A stretch of 64,000 nucleotides of DNA from Acidobacteriota bacterium (lineage in GTDB: Bacteria; Acidobacteriota; Blastocatellia; Pyrinomonadales; Pyrinomonadaceae): the NCBI GenBank assembly GCA_003223025.1, contig QHXR01000006.1, positions 314,820 through 378,819 on the forward strand. Direction: 5' to 3'. Below the pieces are notes generated by a model, which was not told the origin of the DNA, ran no database searches, and worked only from the letters and a program-made list of their open reading frames with translations. Position 1 is the first letter of the stretch. The number at the start of each line of letters is the position of its first letter. A program made the position numbers and the translations under genes. Below are positions 26,409-35,643 of the stretch, one piece after another.

Positions 26409-28688
26409 GTGGTAACCTCCCGATCACAAGTTTCCATCGATGATGCAGAAGCGCTGCTCGCGGCGATCCGCGGCAGTGTGCTCGTCCATGTACAGGACGG
26501 AGTCGATCCCGCACATCTAAAAGCTCCGCTGGATTCGGCGAAGCTTCTTTTTTCGATCGTTCAGGAAATGGATGACGAAAGCCTTCGTGCGTCCGCCGAG
26601 GCACTCGAGGCGTGGCTCTCGATGCTTGCCGCCGAGAGCGACGCGATTTCGCACACGCGGACGCGCAGTCTTCTAGATCAGATATCGGAACTCGAAGTCG
26701 GCCTGATCGCATTAAAAGCGGAACCAAATGCGCACCCGATCGATGTCGGTGATTTTGTCGACCAGTCTTTTGAGATCCTAAAGGCGAGCCGGGCAGCGAA
26801 ATCGGATTCATCAATTCCGGATACCGAATCGGAAGAGCAGTTCGAGGTCGATGCCGAGATCCTCGAGGTGTTTGGTGAGGAAGCGGATTACCTTCTCGAG
26901 AGCATTCAACAAAATCTCGCTATCTTGTCTTTGAATCCGACCGACCGCGATGCTCTCTGGGAGATAAAAAAGAGCTCGCACACGTTCAAGGGTGCTGCCG
27001 GTATCGTCGGCCTACGAAAGCTATCGGAAGTTGCACATCGTATCGAAGATCTCCTCGCCCGCATCTCGGAAAAGAATTCTCATCCTAGCTCGGTTCACAT
27101 CTCGCTGCTGCATGACGCCGCCGATTGTTTGCAGTTGCTTTCGAGCGCGGACAACTCGACCGGCATAGACGCTCGTCTCGCCGAGCTGCAACGGAGCTTC
27201 GATAATGCTCTTAACTTTGGGACGTCGAATATTCCTCCGGCGGATGATGCGCACGGCTCGGACGAATCGCGAGTTGCCGAGCCGAAAGCGAAAACATCGC
27301 AGCAGAAAAGCTCGATCGTCCGAATATCGCTTGAGAAGCTTGACGACCTCTCACGCCAGATACGTCAACTTGTCGCCGGGCAGTCTGCGTTCAAGCGGAG
27401 GTTCAGCGACCTCGAAACTCAGATCGACGAAACTCAAAAGAACACGCTGCGTTTGAAAGCTGCGACTCTCAAGATCGAAAAACTTTACGCTCAATCGTCG
27501 GCTGGCAAGGATGATGGTTCGGATGCCGACCTTCGCCGAGGCACTTATGAGTTAAGCGAGACCGCACGCGATGCTTGCGTCATCGGTCACGAACTGGAAA
27601 GTGCGAAAACCGATCTCGACAACCTTTATCAAATCGAATGCGGGCTGATCGACGAGATCGAGTCGGGCGTGATGCGGTTGAGGAATGTTGAGTTTGGCAC
27701 CATCACCAATCGTCTCCAACGGACCGTCCGGGTTACGTGTGACGAGGAAGGAAAGAGTGCCGAAGTTATCATCGAGAACGGTTCGCTCGAGATTGACACG
27801 TTGGTCATCGATGCGTTGATCGAGCCGCTGCTGCACCTGCTCAAGAACGCAATCGTGCACGGCATCGAACCCGCCGAAACGCGTCGGATCCTCGGCAAGC
27901 CGGAAGTCGGAAAAATAACAGTCCGCGTCAATAACAGAGGGGCCTACGTCGCTCTGTCCGTGACGGACGACGGAGGCGGGATCGCATTCCGACCGCTGCT
28001 TGAAAAAGCGGTTGCGTCAAATACCATCAGCCGCGCCCAAGCCGAACAGATGACGCCGGCCAAGATCCACGAATTGATCTTTCTGCCCGGACTCACGACC
28101 GCAGAGAAACTGAGTTTGAACGCCGGCCGAGGCGTCGGCATGAGCATCGTACGCGAAAGCATAGCGGCCGCAGGAGGGCTCGTGACGATCGAAACCTGGC
28201 CGCAGAAGGGAACGACGTTTACCGTTCGAATTCCCCGGCGGTTCGCCGAACGAGCCTCCGTCCGCGACCAATCAATTTCGAAATATCCGCTCCAAATTCA
28301 GGAAAAGAAACTGACGGTACTTATTGTCGATGACAGTCCGAGCGTAAGGCTGATGACTTCGAAAGTAGTCGAGAATGCAGGTTGGTCCGTTGAGACAGCT
28401 CGGGACGGAGTCGAAGCTTTGGAGAAACTTCGTGTGATGCCTTTGCCGTCCGTGATCTTGTCCGATATCGAAATGCCCCGGATGGGCGGATACGAATTCG
28501 TTGCCGTGCTGACAAAAGACGAGAAGTTGAAAGAGATCCCGGTCATCTTCATCAGTTCTAGAACGAATGAACGCGAACGATCCGAAGCCGCCGGTGTCAC
28601 GGAATATCTGACAAAGCCCTACGACGAAACTAAGCTTGTCGAATTGATCGCGACGCTGGCCGCGCGATCAGAGCTCGTTGCTGATTGA
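26409..28688 (+). CDS. CheA-like hybrid histidine kinase lacking a CheW domain
   Basis: A 759-aa kinase. After about 140 residues of helical sequence an HPt domain carries the phospho-His H191 in SSHTFKGAAG. A long coiled region (about 310-420) follows. The HATPase domain has LLKNAIVHGIEPAETR (N box), DDGGGI (G1) and GRGVGMSIVRES (G2). Normal CheA continues with a CheW-like coupling domain; here a short linker leads directly to a receiver (VLIVDDSPSVRL; Asp in ILSDIEMPRMGG). Coupling to chemoreceptors through CheW is therefore unlikely. The GTG start lies 9 bp after the upstream response regulator. Confidence 0.86.
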   Translation: MVTSRSQVSIDDAEALLAAIRGSVLVHVQDGVDPAHLKAPLDSAKLLFSIVQEMDDESLRASAEALEAWLSMLAAESDAISHTRTRSLLDQISELEVGLIALKAEPNAHPIDVGDFVDQSFEILKASRAAKSDSSIPDTESEEQFEVDAEILEVFGEEADYLLESIQQNLAILSLNPTDRDALWEIKKSSHTFKGAAGIVGLRKLSEVAHRIEDLLARISEKNSHPSSVHISLLHDAADCLQLLSSADNSTGIDARLAELQRSFDNALNFGTSNIPPADDAHGSDESRVAEPKAKTSQQKSSIVRISLEKLDDLSRQIRQLVAGQSAFKRRFSDLETQIDETQKNTLRLKAATLKIEKLYAQSSAGKDDGSDADLRRGTYELSETARDACVIGHELESAKTDLDNLYQIECGLIDEIESGVMRLRNVEFGTITNRLQRTVRVTCDEEGKSAEVIIENGSLEIDTLVIDALIEPLLHLLKNAIVHGIEPAETRRILGKPEVGKITVRVNNRGAYVALSVTDDGGGIAFRPLLEKAVASNTISRAQAEQMTPAKIHELIFLPGLTTAEKLSLNAGRGVGMSIVRESIAAAGGLVTIETWPQKGTTFTVRIPRRFAERASVRDQSISKYPLQIQEKKLTVLIVDDSPSVRLMTSKVVENAGWSVETARDGVEALEKLRVMPLPSVILSDIEMPRMGGYEFVAVLTKDEKLKEIPVIFISSRTNERERSEAAGVTEYLTKPYDETKLVELIATLAARSELVAD

Positions 28689-28694
28689 ATTGGT

Positions 28695-29417
28695 TCACGA
28701 TTTCGGCGGAGCGCTCGGACGGATCTCGATCTTGCTCGGCAGAGCTCGACGATCGAAACTTAAAAGATCGATAACCGCTTCGGCGATGTCGCCGGGCTGG
28801 AGTTGCCACGCCTTTTCGGGACCTGCGGTGTCGCCGCCGAAATCGGTATTGACGCTGCCGGGGCAGATGTAGCTCACCTTGATGCCGTCGTGTCTGACCT
28901 CTTGCATGAGAGCTTCCGAAAATCCGTTCAATCCAAATTTCGAAGCGTTATAAGCCGCCATCCGCGCATGAGCGTTCTGCCCGGCAAGCGAAGAGATGTT
29001 GATGATGTATCCGCCTCCGCGCGTCTTCATCAGCGGAATCGCGTGATGACATGCGTAGAAGACGCCGAACAGATTTGTCTCGAGAGTCTGTCGAAACTCG
29101 TCGCCGCTTAATTCCTCGACCGTCTTTCCAAAGTAGCCGATTCCGGCGTTATTGATGAGTATGTCGACACCACCGAATGCTTCAACGCAGCTCCGGAGCA
29201 TCGCGGTCACGTCATCTTCGTTGCGAACGTCGCAGACGCTTCCAGCTGCGTTTCCCGATCCTGACAGATTCTCGATCGCGTTCTTCACGTCACGCTCATT
29301 TCGTCCGCATACAAAAACAGACGCTCCACTTTTCGCGAGCGACTCCGCTATCGCATAGCCGATACCTTTCGTCCCACCTGTGACGATGGCGATTTTCGAA
29401 TTGAGATCCACCGGCAT
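28695..29417 (-). CDS. Short-chain dehydrogenase/reductase
   Basis: A classical SDR of 240 aa that probably oxidises or reduces a carbonyl or alcohol with NAD(P). TGGTKGIG binds the cofactor, NNAGIG stabilises the core, and the catalytic set is Ser (NISSLAG), Tyr and Lys (YNASK). The start ATG 29417 (MPVDLNSKIAIVTGG) is chosen; an upstream extension would overlap the preceding gene. It lies 14 bp downstream of the secreted protein gene 29432-30394 on the same strand, and converges with the kinase gene with a 6-bp gap. Substrate unknown. Confidence 0.87.
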   Translation of the reverse strand: MPVDLNSKIAIVTGGTKGIGYAIAESLAKSGASVFVCGRNERDVKNAIENLSGSGNAAGSVCDVRNEDDVTAMLRSCVEAFGGVDILINNAGIGYFGKTVEELSGDEFRQTLETNLFGVFYACHHAIPLMKTRGGGYIINISSLAGQNAHARMAAYNASKFGLNGFSEALMQEVRHDGIKVSYICPGSVNTDFGGDTAGPEKAWQLQPGDIAEAVIDLLSFDRRALPSKIEIRPSAPPKS

Positions 29418-29431
29418 ATTTTTTGTCGATA

Positions 29432-30394
29432 CTATTTTGAATCGGGTCTGAAATCTTTCAGCGCAACATTCTTCCCAAACTTGATCTTTCCCGCGTCCGC
29501 TCGCGAAACCTGTTTCCAAACTAAAGTGATTCCGGAATTCTCGTCGCGTCTCAAGATACGAAACAGCACGACCAGATCGACTCGCTTGTCGAACTGCAGA
29601 CTGTGAAACATCATCTCGGTCATCGTCGTTTCGTCCGACATCGGATCTAAATTATTCGCCAGGCGGTACGCGACCATTCGCATCGCGTATGTCGTATTTT
29701 CGCGAGGCTCGAAACTATCTTCGTATCGGAACCCGTCCGACTCGACGCCGGCTCGAAACAATTTCGCATGGTCTTTTGCCGATCCCGGTTCCGCATCGGG
29801 TTGAAAGGATGTTAGGTACTTCAGAGCAGGATGAGAAACGTCGATGGCCTCGATCGGTTCGTCGCCGACCGCGACAAAGATCCCTTGCGAAAAGAAACTG
29901 TCGCTAACGATGCGCTCGTTTTTGTAGAAGATGTCGTGATAGACCTCGTCGCTGTAGTTATTCGTGCGGAAAGTAAACGACGAGCTTAGCGGGACGAACT
30001 TTTCACACTCTGCGGAAACCTTCACGACGGTCTTCGACATGCAGCCGAGATTCGGAAAGAGTTTGAAAATACCCGTGTCCTTCTGTCTCAACAGCGACGC
30101 GTACTTTTCGACATCTGCCGGATCGACCCTTCTTAGAGTTAAGATCCGTTCGCGTTGTTCTTCGGATAATTTTGGCTCGGGAGCCGGCGTACGCGGTTGT
30201 TTGGTGGCGACTCTCAGTCGTTCCTCAAGATGGTGCATCTCCCACATCCGCCGCTGCAGATCCGCCTCTCCGCGTTCACGCATCCGATCGCCGGATGTCG
30301 ATGGGCCGCGCGGAGCCGGAACCGTTTGTGCATGAGTCGGGTAGAAAAGCGGAAGGACGAAAATTAAAACGCCGAATGCCTTTGAGAACTTCAT
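29432..30394 (-). CDS. Secreted protein of unknown function
   Basis: A 320-residue exported protein that I do not recognise. The signal peptide ends near PTHAQ. A charged Arg/Glu-rich helical stretch (about 35-95) precedes a globular part containing three cysteines or fewer (LGCMSKTVVKVSAECEKF) and beta-rich segments (FTFRTNNYSDEVYHDIFY, YAMRMVAYRLANNLDP). Start ATG 30394 gives a proper signal sequence and has GGAG about 10 nt upstream. It is probably co-transcribed with the SDR gene. A lineage-specific envelope protein is the most that can be said. Confidence 0.7.
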   Translation of the reverse strand: MKFSKAFGVLIFVLPLFYPTHAQTVPAPRGPSTSGDRMRERGEADLQRRMWEMHHLEERLRVATKQPRTPAPEPKLSEEQRERILTLRRVDPADVEKYASLLRQKDTGIFKLFPNLGCMSKTVVKVSAECEKFVPLSSSFTFRTNNYSDEVYHDIFYKNERIVSDSFFSQGIFVAVGDEPIEAIDVSHPALKYLTSFQPDAEPGSAKDHAKLFRAGVESDGFRYEDSFEPRENTTYAMRMVAYRLANNLDPMSDETTMTEMMFHSLQFDKRVDLVVLFRILRRDENSGITLVWKQVSRADAGKIKFGKNVALKDFRPDSK

Positions 30395-30463
30395 CGCTCC
30401 ATCTCCGATGCAAATCGAAAAACCGCGAAGATGCTGATCCGAGACACCGACACTCAAGCCAGC

Positions 30464-31942
30464 TTAACTCTTCAATTTTTTATTCAGCACATCATTGACG
30501 ATCTTCGGATTCGCCTTCCCTTGCGAAGCCTTCATCACCTGACCTACAAAAAAGCCGAAAAGCTTTTCGTTTCCACCGCGATATGCCGTTACCTGATTCT
30601 GATTCGTTTCGATGATCTCGTCAACGAGTTTTTCGATCGCGCTCGAGTCTGAGATCTGCTCGAATCCCTTTTCCTTTATCACTTGTGCCGCGCCATTTCC
30701 CGACGCGAACATTTCGACCAGCACCTCTTTCGCTTGATTGTTGTTGATCGACCCCGTCCCGAGAATTTTTATCAGCTCGGCGAGATTAGACGCAGGAACC
30801 GGAGATTCGGCGACCGATTTTCCGGAATTGTTCAATTCGCGTGTCAATTCCGAAAGAATGAAATTTGCCGAAACGCGCGGGTCGTCGGATTCTTTCGCAG
30901 TCGTCTCATAGAATTCCGCAAGATCTTTGTCAGATACAAGCTGCGAAGCATCGGCGAATGAAAGACTGTAGTCGCTGATCATCCGATCGCGCATCGCATC
31001 CGGGAGCTCGGGCATTTCGCTTTTGACCTGATCGATAAACGCCGTCGAAACCGTCAAAGGCTGAAGATCGGGTTCCGGAAAGTATCGATAATCGTGAGCA
31101 TCTTCTTTCGATCGCATCACGCGAGTCCGATTTCCCTTCTCATCCCACAGCCGCGTTTCCTGCCTCACGCCCTCGCCCGCTTCGTGTGCGGTGATCTGAC
31201 GGTCGATCTCGAACTCGATCGCTTTCTGCATGAAGCGGACCGAGTTCAGATTCTTCAACTCGACTTTGTTATTGAAAGCATTCTCGCCGATCTTGCGAAC
31301 CGACACGTTCGCTTCACATCGAAGATTTCCCTTCTCCATGTCAGCGTCGCTCGCACCGACCCACTGCAGCACGCGCCGAACGTGATTTACATAATCGTAG
31401 GCCTGCCACGACGTCCGAAAGTCCGGAGCAGTGACGATCTCTCCGAGCGGTGTCCCGGCGCGATTCAGATCAACGTACGAGAATTTATCCACATCGGGAA
31501 GACCTTCGTGAACGTTCTTGCCGGCATCTTCTTCGAGATGCATACGCTCGATATGAATGGTCATCGGCTTCCATTCGGTAGATCGACCAGACGGATCACG
31601 CTCGGCTGTCATTATCGTGAGTTTGCCGTTCGCCGAAAATGGTTTGTCGTATTGCGAGATCTGATATCCCTTCGGCAGGTCCGGATAGAAATAGTTTTTC
31701 CGGGCGAAGACCGATGTCTCCTGGATCTGCAGCCCGAGCGCGAGCGCGGCCCGTGCACCTAGATCAACGGCTCGCTTGTTCAGTACGGGCAGAGCCCCGG
31801 GCAAGCCGAGACAGACCGGACATGTATTCGAATTCGGCTCGCCGCCCGTCTGGACCGCACAGCCGCAAAAAATTTTTGTAGAGGTCGCGAGCTGGGCGTG
31901 AATCTCCATCCCGATGACCGCTTCCCAACCTTCTTTGATCAT
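30464..31942 (-). CDS. gatB: Asp-tRNA(Asn)/Glu-tRNA(Gln) amidotransferase subunit B
   Basis: The kinase/transamidase subunit of GatCAB (492 aa), which makes Gln-tRNA(Gln) or Asn-tRNA(Asn) by amidating the mischarged tRNA. The N-terminal WEAVIGMEIHAQL and the zinc-type cysteines in CGC...CPVCLGLPG are diagnostic, with RKNYFYPDLPKGYQISQ and the C-terminal YqeY-like tail (FVGQVMKASQGKANP). gatA and gatC are not in the window. Its ATG lies immediately beyond the T-run of a terminator that ends the upstream gene. Confidence 0.97.
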   Translation of the reverse strand: MIKEGWEAVIGMEIHAQLATSTKIFCGCAVQTGGEPNSNTCPVCLGLPGALPVLNKRAVDLGARAALALGLQIQETSVFARKNYFYPDLPKGYQISQYDKPFSANGKLTIMTAERDPSGRSTEWKPMTIHIERMHLEEDAGKNVHEGLPDVDKFSYVDLNRAGTPLGEIVTAPDFRTSWQAYDYVNHVRRVLQWVGASDADMEKGNLRCEANVSVRKIGENAFNNKVELKNLNSVRFMQKAIEFEIDRQITAHEAGEGVRQETRLWDEKGNRTRVMRSKEDAHDYRYFPEPDLQPLTVSTAFIDQVKSEMPELPDAMRDRMISDYSLSFADASQLVSDKDLAEFYETTAKESDDPRVSANFILSELTRELNNSGKSVAESPVPASNLAELIKILGTGSINNNQAKEVLVEMFASGNGAAQVIKEKGFEQISDSSAIEKLVDEIIETNQNQVTAYRGGNEKLFGFFVGQVMKASQGKANPKIVNDVLNKKLKS

Positions 31943-31945
31943 AAA

Positions 31946-31988
31946 AAAAAATAAAAACGCGGAGTATGACCTAAATCATAGTCCGCGT
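31946..31988 (-). terminator. Rho-independent terminator after the Gly/Tyr-rich protein gene
   Basis: On the reverse strand a 13-bp stem (ACGCGG... 31976-31988 with 31957-31969, one mismatch) is followed by a T-rich run (TTTTTATTTTTTTT) that reaches to just before the gatB ATG. Confidence 0.85.
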
Positions 31989-32014
31989 TGTAGGGAAATT
32001 CAAAAAACGTCAGC

Positions 32015-32692
32015 TCAGCGTCGTCCGCCCCTTCCTCCGCTGTGGCCACCGCCGCCACTGTGACCGCCGCCCCAATTGTGGCTGCCGCCACCGTTGTGGT
32101 TGCCGCCGCCGCCATTGTGACCGCCGCGCGGATTTCTGATTATGAACGGCAGCGAGATCCCGTTATTGTTCGGATAAACTCCGACCGGTGTCGCTCTGTA
32201 TCCGCCTATGCCGGGGAAGAATCCCGGGTAAATGCCGTTACCGCCAAATCGCCCGTTGAACCTGCCGTTCCGACGTCCGAGACGACCGTCGTAATAGCCG
32301 CCGCCGTAGCCGCCGCCATAGTAGCCACCGTAGTAACCGCCGTAGCCGTCGTAATATCCGCCGGACTGTGCCGCGGCCTGGCTCTCGGCCAAGGCAGCCG
32401 CCTGCAGATCAAGGTTTCGACGTTCGAGATCGAGTTTTTCCTTTTCTAGTCGGGCTTGTCGGAGCTGATCAGCGAGTTGGATCCGCGTTGCCATGTCCAC
32501 ATCCCGCTGCTTGTCGAGCTGTTCCGGAGAGGGAAAACCCATGCTCGCGTAGTTGTCGCGATAATTACGATCCGCTTCAACACGCTGCTTTGAATACTTT
32601 TCAAGTGTGAAATTATCGACCGTTCGCACCTGCGCAACTCCGATAGTCGCCAATGCGAAAAATAAGCCAAAACATAAAACGGCTTTTTTCAT
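32015..32692 (-). CDS. Secreted Gly/Tyr/His-rich low-complexity protein
   Basis: A 225-aa exported protein. The signal peptide ends near IGVAQ. A helical charged region (about 30-105, QLADQLRQARLEKEKLDLERR) precedes a Gly-Tyr-rich tract (YYDGYGGYYGGYYGGG) and a C-terminal Gly-His-Ser-Asn tail ending in GGRGGRR. The composition suggests a surface or matrix protein, or metal binding through histidines; no domain is recognised. The reverse complement also reads open with an Ala/Val-rich product, an artefact of the repeats. A terminator follows. Confidence 0.7.
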   Translation of the reverse strand: MKKAVLCFGLFFALATIGVAQVRTVDNFTLEKYSKQRVEADRNYRDNYASMGFPSPEQLDKQRDVDMATRIQLADQLRQARLEKEKLDLERRNLDLQAAALAESQAAAQSGGYYDGYGGYYGGYYGGGYGGGYYDGRLGRRNGRFNGRFGGNGIYPGFFPGIGGYRATPVGVYPNNNGISLPFIIRNPRGGHNGGGGNHNGGGSHNWGGGHSGGGGHSGGRGGRR

Positions 32693-32801
32693 TTCTTTTA
32701 CCTCCGAGTTCGTTCCCCGATACTACCACCGACTCCGTATGGATAAAAGTAAATTCTTAAAAGCCTGTATTTTCCTGTTTTTGAGCCGGGCTCTCACACT
32801 A

Positions 32802-33026
32802 TTTTTGAACGCGGATTGGACGTATCAGGCGGATCAAAGCGGATCTGAAAAAGAAAGTGTTTTTGTTTAGCGTCTTTTTCATGTGTTTCGCGTGGTCGTG
32901 GTTCCAGCTTTTTTAAGAAGCTACCCACGAAACACACTTACCACACGGAAAGAACACGAAGCAGAAAAAACCCTTCTTTTCAGATCCGCCAAAATCCGTC
33001 TGATCCGCCCAATCCGCGTTCAAAAA
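32802..33026. repeat. Composite nested palindrome between btuB and the Gly/Tyr-rich gene
   Basis: This fills most of the 348-bp gap. The outer arms (about 32802-32851 and 32977-33026) share TTTTTGAACGCGGATT at the edges and repeated GCGGAT/ATCCGC words. An inner pair carries TTTCATGTGTTTCGCGTGG near 32875 and CCCACGAAACACAC near 32924. The same order of outer and inner blocks occurs at 55546-55763. Confidence 0.78.
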
Positions 33027-33040
33027 AGCGATGAGCTCAT

Positions 33041-35380
33041 CTAGAACGAAAAAGCCAGCCCCACCCTTCCATTGACGCCGATCGTGCGAAAACCGTTCTC
33101 GAAATACTTATTATCAAAGAGATTCTCGACCGTCCCGAACAACCGGAGGTTCATCCCGTCACTCCGTAGAGGAAACGTATATCCGGCGGTCAGATCCGCC
33201 CGTCCGTTCCCGTCGAACCGGTAGATGTACTGGCCAAATGTCGCGGTGCTGAAAACGGGTGCGAGATAAGAACTGGTCGCCAGCAAATCCATACTTACCC
33301 AAAATCGCTTGATGTGCTGCGTAACAACCAAGGTGAATTGATGATCCGGAATTCCATACGCCTTTCGATCGGGATTCGCGACCGGCAGCACGAAAGGTCG
33401 GCGAAAGTTCCGGACGTCGCTGTTCGTAAATGTGTACGAAGCGAAAATGCCCGTCGATCTTGTCGGCCTGACGTCGACGCTAAACTCCGCTCCGCGCGAA
33501 TAATGACGATCGGCGTTGTAGTAAACCGGTGCACTGAAATCGTCAGTCGGAAGATATGTGATCTCGTCCTTGATTCGCGTATAGAAATACGTCGCCGTTG
33601 CTTTAACTTTTTGCTCGAGGAAATATTGTTCGACGCCGGCATCAAAACCTACCGACCGCTCAGGTTTGAGCGACGGATTTCCCTGAGCGTTAAATCCGAA
33701 AAAGAAAAACGTCCCGAATCGCTCGTACAAAGACGGCACCCGATAGCCGTTTCCGGCGTGCACGCGAAACTTCGTCTGCGACTGCGAAATGAAATAAGAG
33801 GCCGATCCGTCGAACGTGTACGCGGAAGGCGGATCCGACAACACGAAGTCTGCATAAGGACTATCCGGCTCGCTGAACTCCGGTGTCCCGAGACTGAACC
33901 ACTGGGCCCGAACTCCACCGGCGAGCTGAAGATGTCTCTCCATCAAACTCAAAAGATGTTGCGCATAAAGCGTGTGACTGGTCTGGCCGGCGTTGGTTTT
34001 GAAATCGCTCGTGCCGGGTGTCGTTCCGCCTTCGTTGTTGAAATGTTCGGATTCGAATTCGTAACCACCGGTGAAAGTGTTCGAAGCGTTGGGTGTCCAC
34101 ACGGCGTGAATATTTGCGGTGTGGATCGCACCTCCGAACGTATTCGTGAACTCGCTCTGGAATCCCGGTCCGAGCAGACCGTCGTCGTTCCTTCTGTTGG
34201 TGATGAGGCCTTGATAATGACCGCCGATCAGAAGCTTGCCGTTGACGGCGTGCGTCGCCGAAAATTGCCCGCTAAAGAATCTCCCTTTCTGGATGCTGTC
34301 CGGATCGTCGACATCCGCAATAAAGTTCACGCCTTCTTCGGCGTTGATGATGGTCGACATTGATGGGAGCATGCCGAGTGTGTCGGGACTTGCGTTGAGT
34401 CGAACCTTCGCATCCGAAACGAAAAACCGTCCCGAAAGATTTGTCTTCGATGTCGGATTGAATTCGATCCTCGATTGAAAATTCGTGTTGCTCGCGTTGT
34501 CGTCTCCGTCGATTCCCTTCGTGTATGCCGTGCGAGAAAGTGCAGCGCTTATTCCGAATTTGTCGTCCGGTGCACCGTACGAAACATTTCCGCGAAACCG
34601 TCCAAGTCCGTAACCGCCGGCGGCTCCCGAAACTTGTCCGTGGACTCCGGGCTTCGGTGTCGGAGTTTGAAAGTCGAGCGTTCCGCCGATCGCGTTCGTG
34701 CCGTAGAGCGAACTACCCGACCCTCGCAGAACTTCGATCCGATCGACGCTTGTTAACGTGAAGTCGCTAAGAAACGGACTCGCATCTCCGGTAATCGCAC
34801 CCGGATCGCGAAAGCGAATTCCATCGATGAGAACCGCCGTGTCCTGATTGCGAAGACCGCGCGATTTTATCGACGCCGTTCGTCCGAATCCGCCGAGTTG
34901 CTGAACGCGAAATCCCGGAATCGTGCGAACCGTGTCGACAAGCGTGAAGTCCGCCCGGTCGCGCATCTCGGGGGCGCCGATGATGTTGACGGTTTTTGAA
35001 ACCTGATCGAGCGACTGCTCCGAGTCAGCGGAGATCGTCACGGTTTCGGCTATTGGATTGAAACCTCCGATCGATATATCGAGGATTGGCGACTTGAGGG
35101 CATTCGCGGTCATCGGCCGGGACGTTTTCAGTTCGCCGTTCGAGAGATAGGAAGCGGTTACGACAAGATCGCCTCCAAGCAAGGTGCCAAATTCGTACTT
35201 GCCATCGCTATCGGTTTTTGTCGTTTCACTATCTGTTTCGGACTTCGCCGTAACCTCGGCTCCGGCGATCGGTTTTCCGTTCGCATCGGTAACTGTCCCA
35301 CGCAATATCAAATTCCCCGCTTGGGCCGCAGCACCCAACCAAAGCAAGCAGATCAAACCCAATACATTTATGATTTTCAT
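33041..35380 (-). CDS. btuB: Cobalamin-type TonB-dependent outer-membrane receptor (BtuB-like)
   Basis: Outer-membrane transporter for B12 or a related corrinoid, 779 aa. The signal peptide MKIINVLGLICLLWLGAAAQ is followed by a carboxypeptidase-regulatory-like domain (to about 110), a plug with SIKSRGLRNQDTAVLIDGIRF, and a barrel ending GRVGLAFSF. The start is ATG 35380, with AGGAG 6 nt upstream. A reading frame extending to 35584 only translates the riboswitch. Assignment to B12 rests on the cobalamin riboswitch in its leader and on the btuFCD genes upstream. Confidence 0.9.
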   Translation of the reverse strand: MKIINVLGLICLLWLGAAAQAGNLILRGTVTDANGKPIAGAEVTAKSETDSETTKTDSDGKYEFGTLLGGDLVVTASYLSNGELKTSRPMTANALKSPILDISIGGFNPIAETVTISADSEQSLDQVSKTVNIIGAPEMRDRADFTLVDTVRTIPGFRVQQLGGFGRTASIKSRGLRNQDTAVLIDGIRFRDPGAITGDASPFLSDFTLTSVDRIEVLRGSGSSLYGTNAIGGTLDFQTPTPKPGVHGQVSGAAGGYGLGRFRGNVSYGAPDDKFGISAALSRTAYTKGIDGDDNASNTNFQSRIEFNPTSKTNLSGRFFVSDAKVRLNASPDTLGMLPSMSTIINAEEGVNFIADVDDPDSIQKGRFFSGQFSATHAVNGKLLIGGHYQGLITNRRNDDGLLGPGFQSEFTNTFGGAIHTANIHAVWTPNASNTFTGGYEFESEHFNNEGGTTPGTSDFKTNAGQTSHTLYAQHLLSLMERHLQLAGGVRAQWFSLGTPEFSEPDSPYADFVLSDPPSAYTFDGSASYFISQSQTKFRVHAGNGYRVPSLYERFGTFFFFGFNAQGNPSLKPERSVGFDAGVEQYFLEQKVKATATYFYTRIKDEITYLPTDDFSAPVYYNADRHYSRGAEFSVDVRPTRSTGIFASYTFTNSDVRNFRRPFVLPVANPDRKAYGIPDHQFTLVVTQHIKRFWVSMDLLATSSYLAPVFSTATFGQYIYRFDGNGRADLTAGYTFPLRSDGMNLRLFGTVENLFDNKYFENGFRTIGVNGRVGLAFSF

Positions 35381-35399
35381 TCTTCTCCTGTTCTGCCCA

Positions 35400-35605
35400 T
35401 CGCAGAATGGTTCAAAACCTGACGAGCATGCAAAGTTCCCGACTTGGACATTTTGGATTTTGGATTTTGGATTGAGAAGAAGCCGCCTAAAGGCGGAACT
35501 CCGAACAATCCAAAATCCAAAATCCAAAATGCCCTCACGGTTGCGTGGGCAGTGCCGGCTTCGCACCGGCTTCCTTTTACACACGATCGTCGAACACGTT
35601 TAGAG
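35400..35605 (-). promoter_or_regulatory. Cobalamin riboswitch in the btuB leader
   Basis: On the reverse strand the core reads GGAAGCCGGTGCGAAGCC, then GGCACTGCCCACGCAACCGTGA (about 35537-35576). The B12-box-like AAGTCGGGAACTTTGCATG lies at 35427-35445. GACGA and TCGTC could close the basal stem. No T-tailed hairpin separates it from btuB and the ribosome-binding site is about 20 nt beyond, so translational control is likely. A heptamer hairpin occupies the variable side stem. Confidence 0.87.
35451..35530. repeat. Inverted heptamer arrays inside the btuB riboswitch
   Basis: Three TTTTGGA units plus TTG (35451-35474) face their complement CAATCCAAAATCC... (35506-35530). The loop contains a second perfect hairpin, CCGCCT-AA-AGGCGG (35483-35496). 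The insert sits between the core and the B12 box, in the variable peripheral stem. Confidence 0.85.
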
Positions 35606-35643
35606 TCCCGCGTTAGGCGGCCAGCTAAAGCTGGTACTCAAAA

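Noticed and set aside
32042..32449. Ala/Val-rich ORF opposite the Gly/Tyr-rich protein
   Set aside because: It is the antisense reading of a low-complexity GGN/TAY codon tract; the minus-strand frame has a signal peptide and start site.
33010..33045. GATGAGCTCATC plus T-run as a terminator after btuB
   Set aside because: The dyad has no loop and the T-run belongs to the composite repeat; not convincing as an intrinsic terminator.
35451..35530. Heptamer arrays considered as CRISPR repeats
   Set aside because: Units are 7 nt, contiguous and without unique spacers; no cas genes in the window.
33041..35584. Longer btuB reading frame starting at 35584
   Set aside because: The extra 68 codons translate the cobalamin riboswitch and its repeat; ATG 35380 has a ribosome-binding site and starts the signal peptide.
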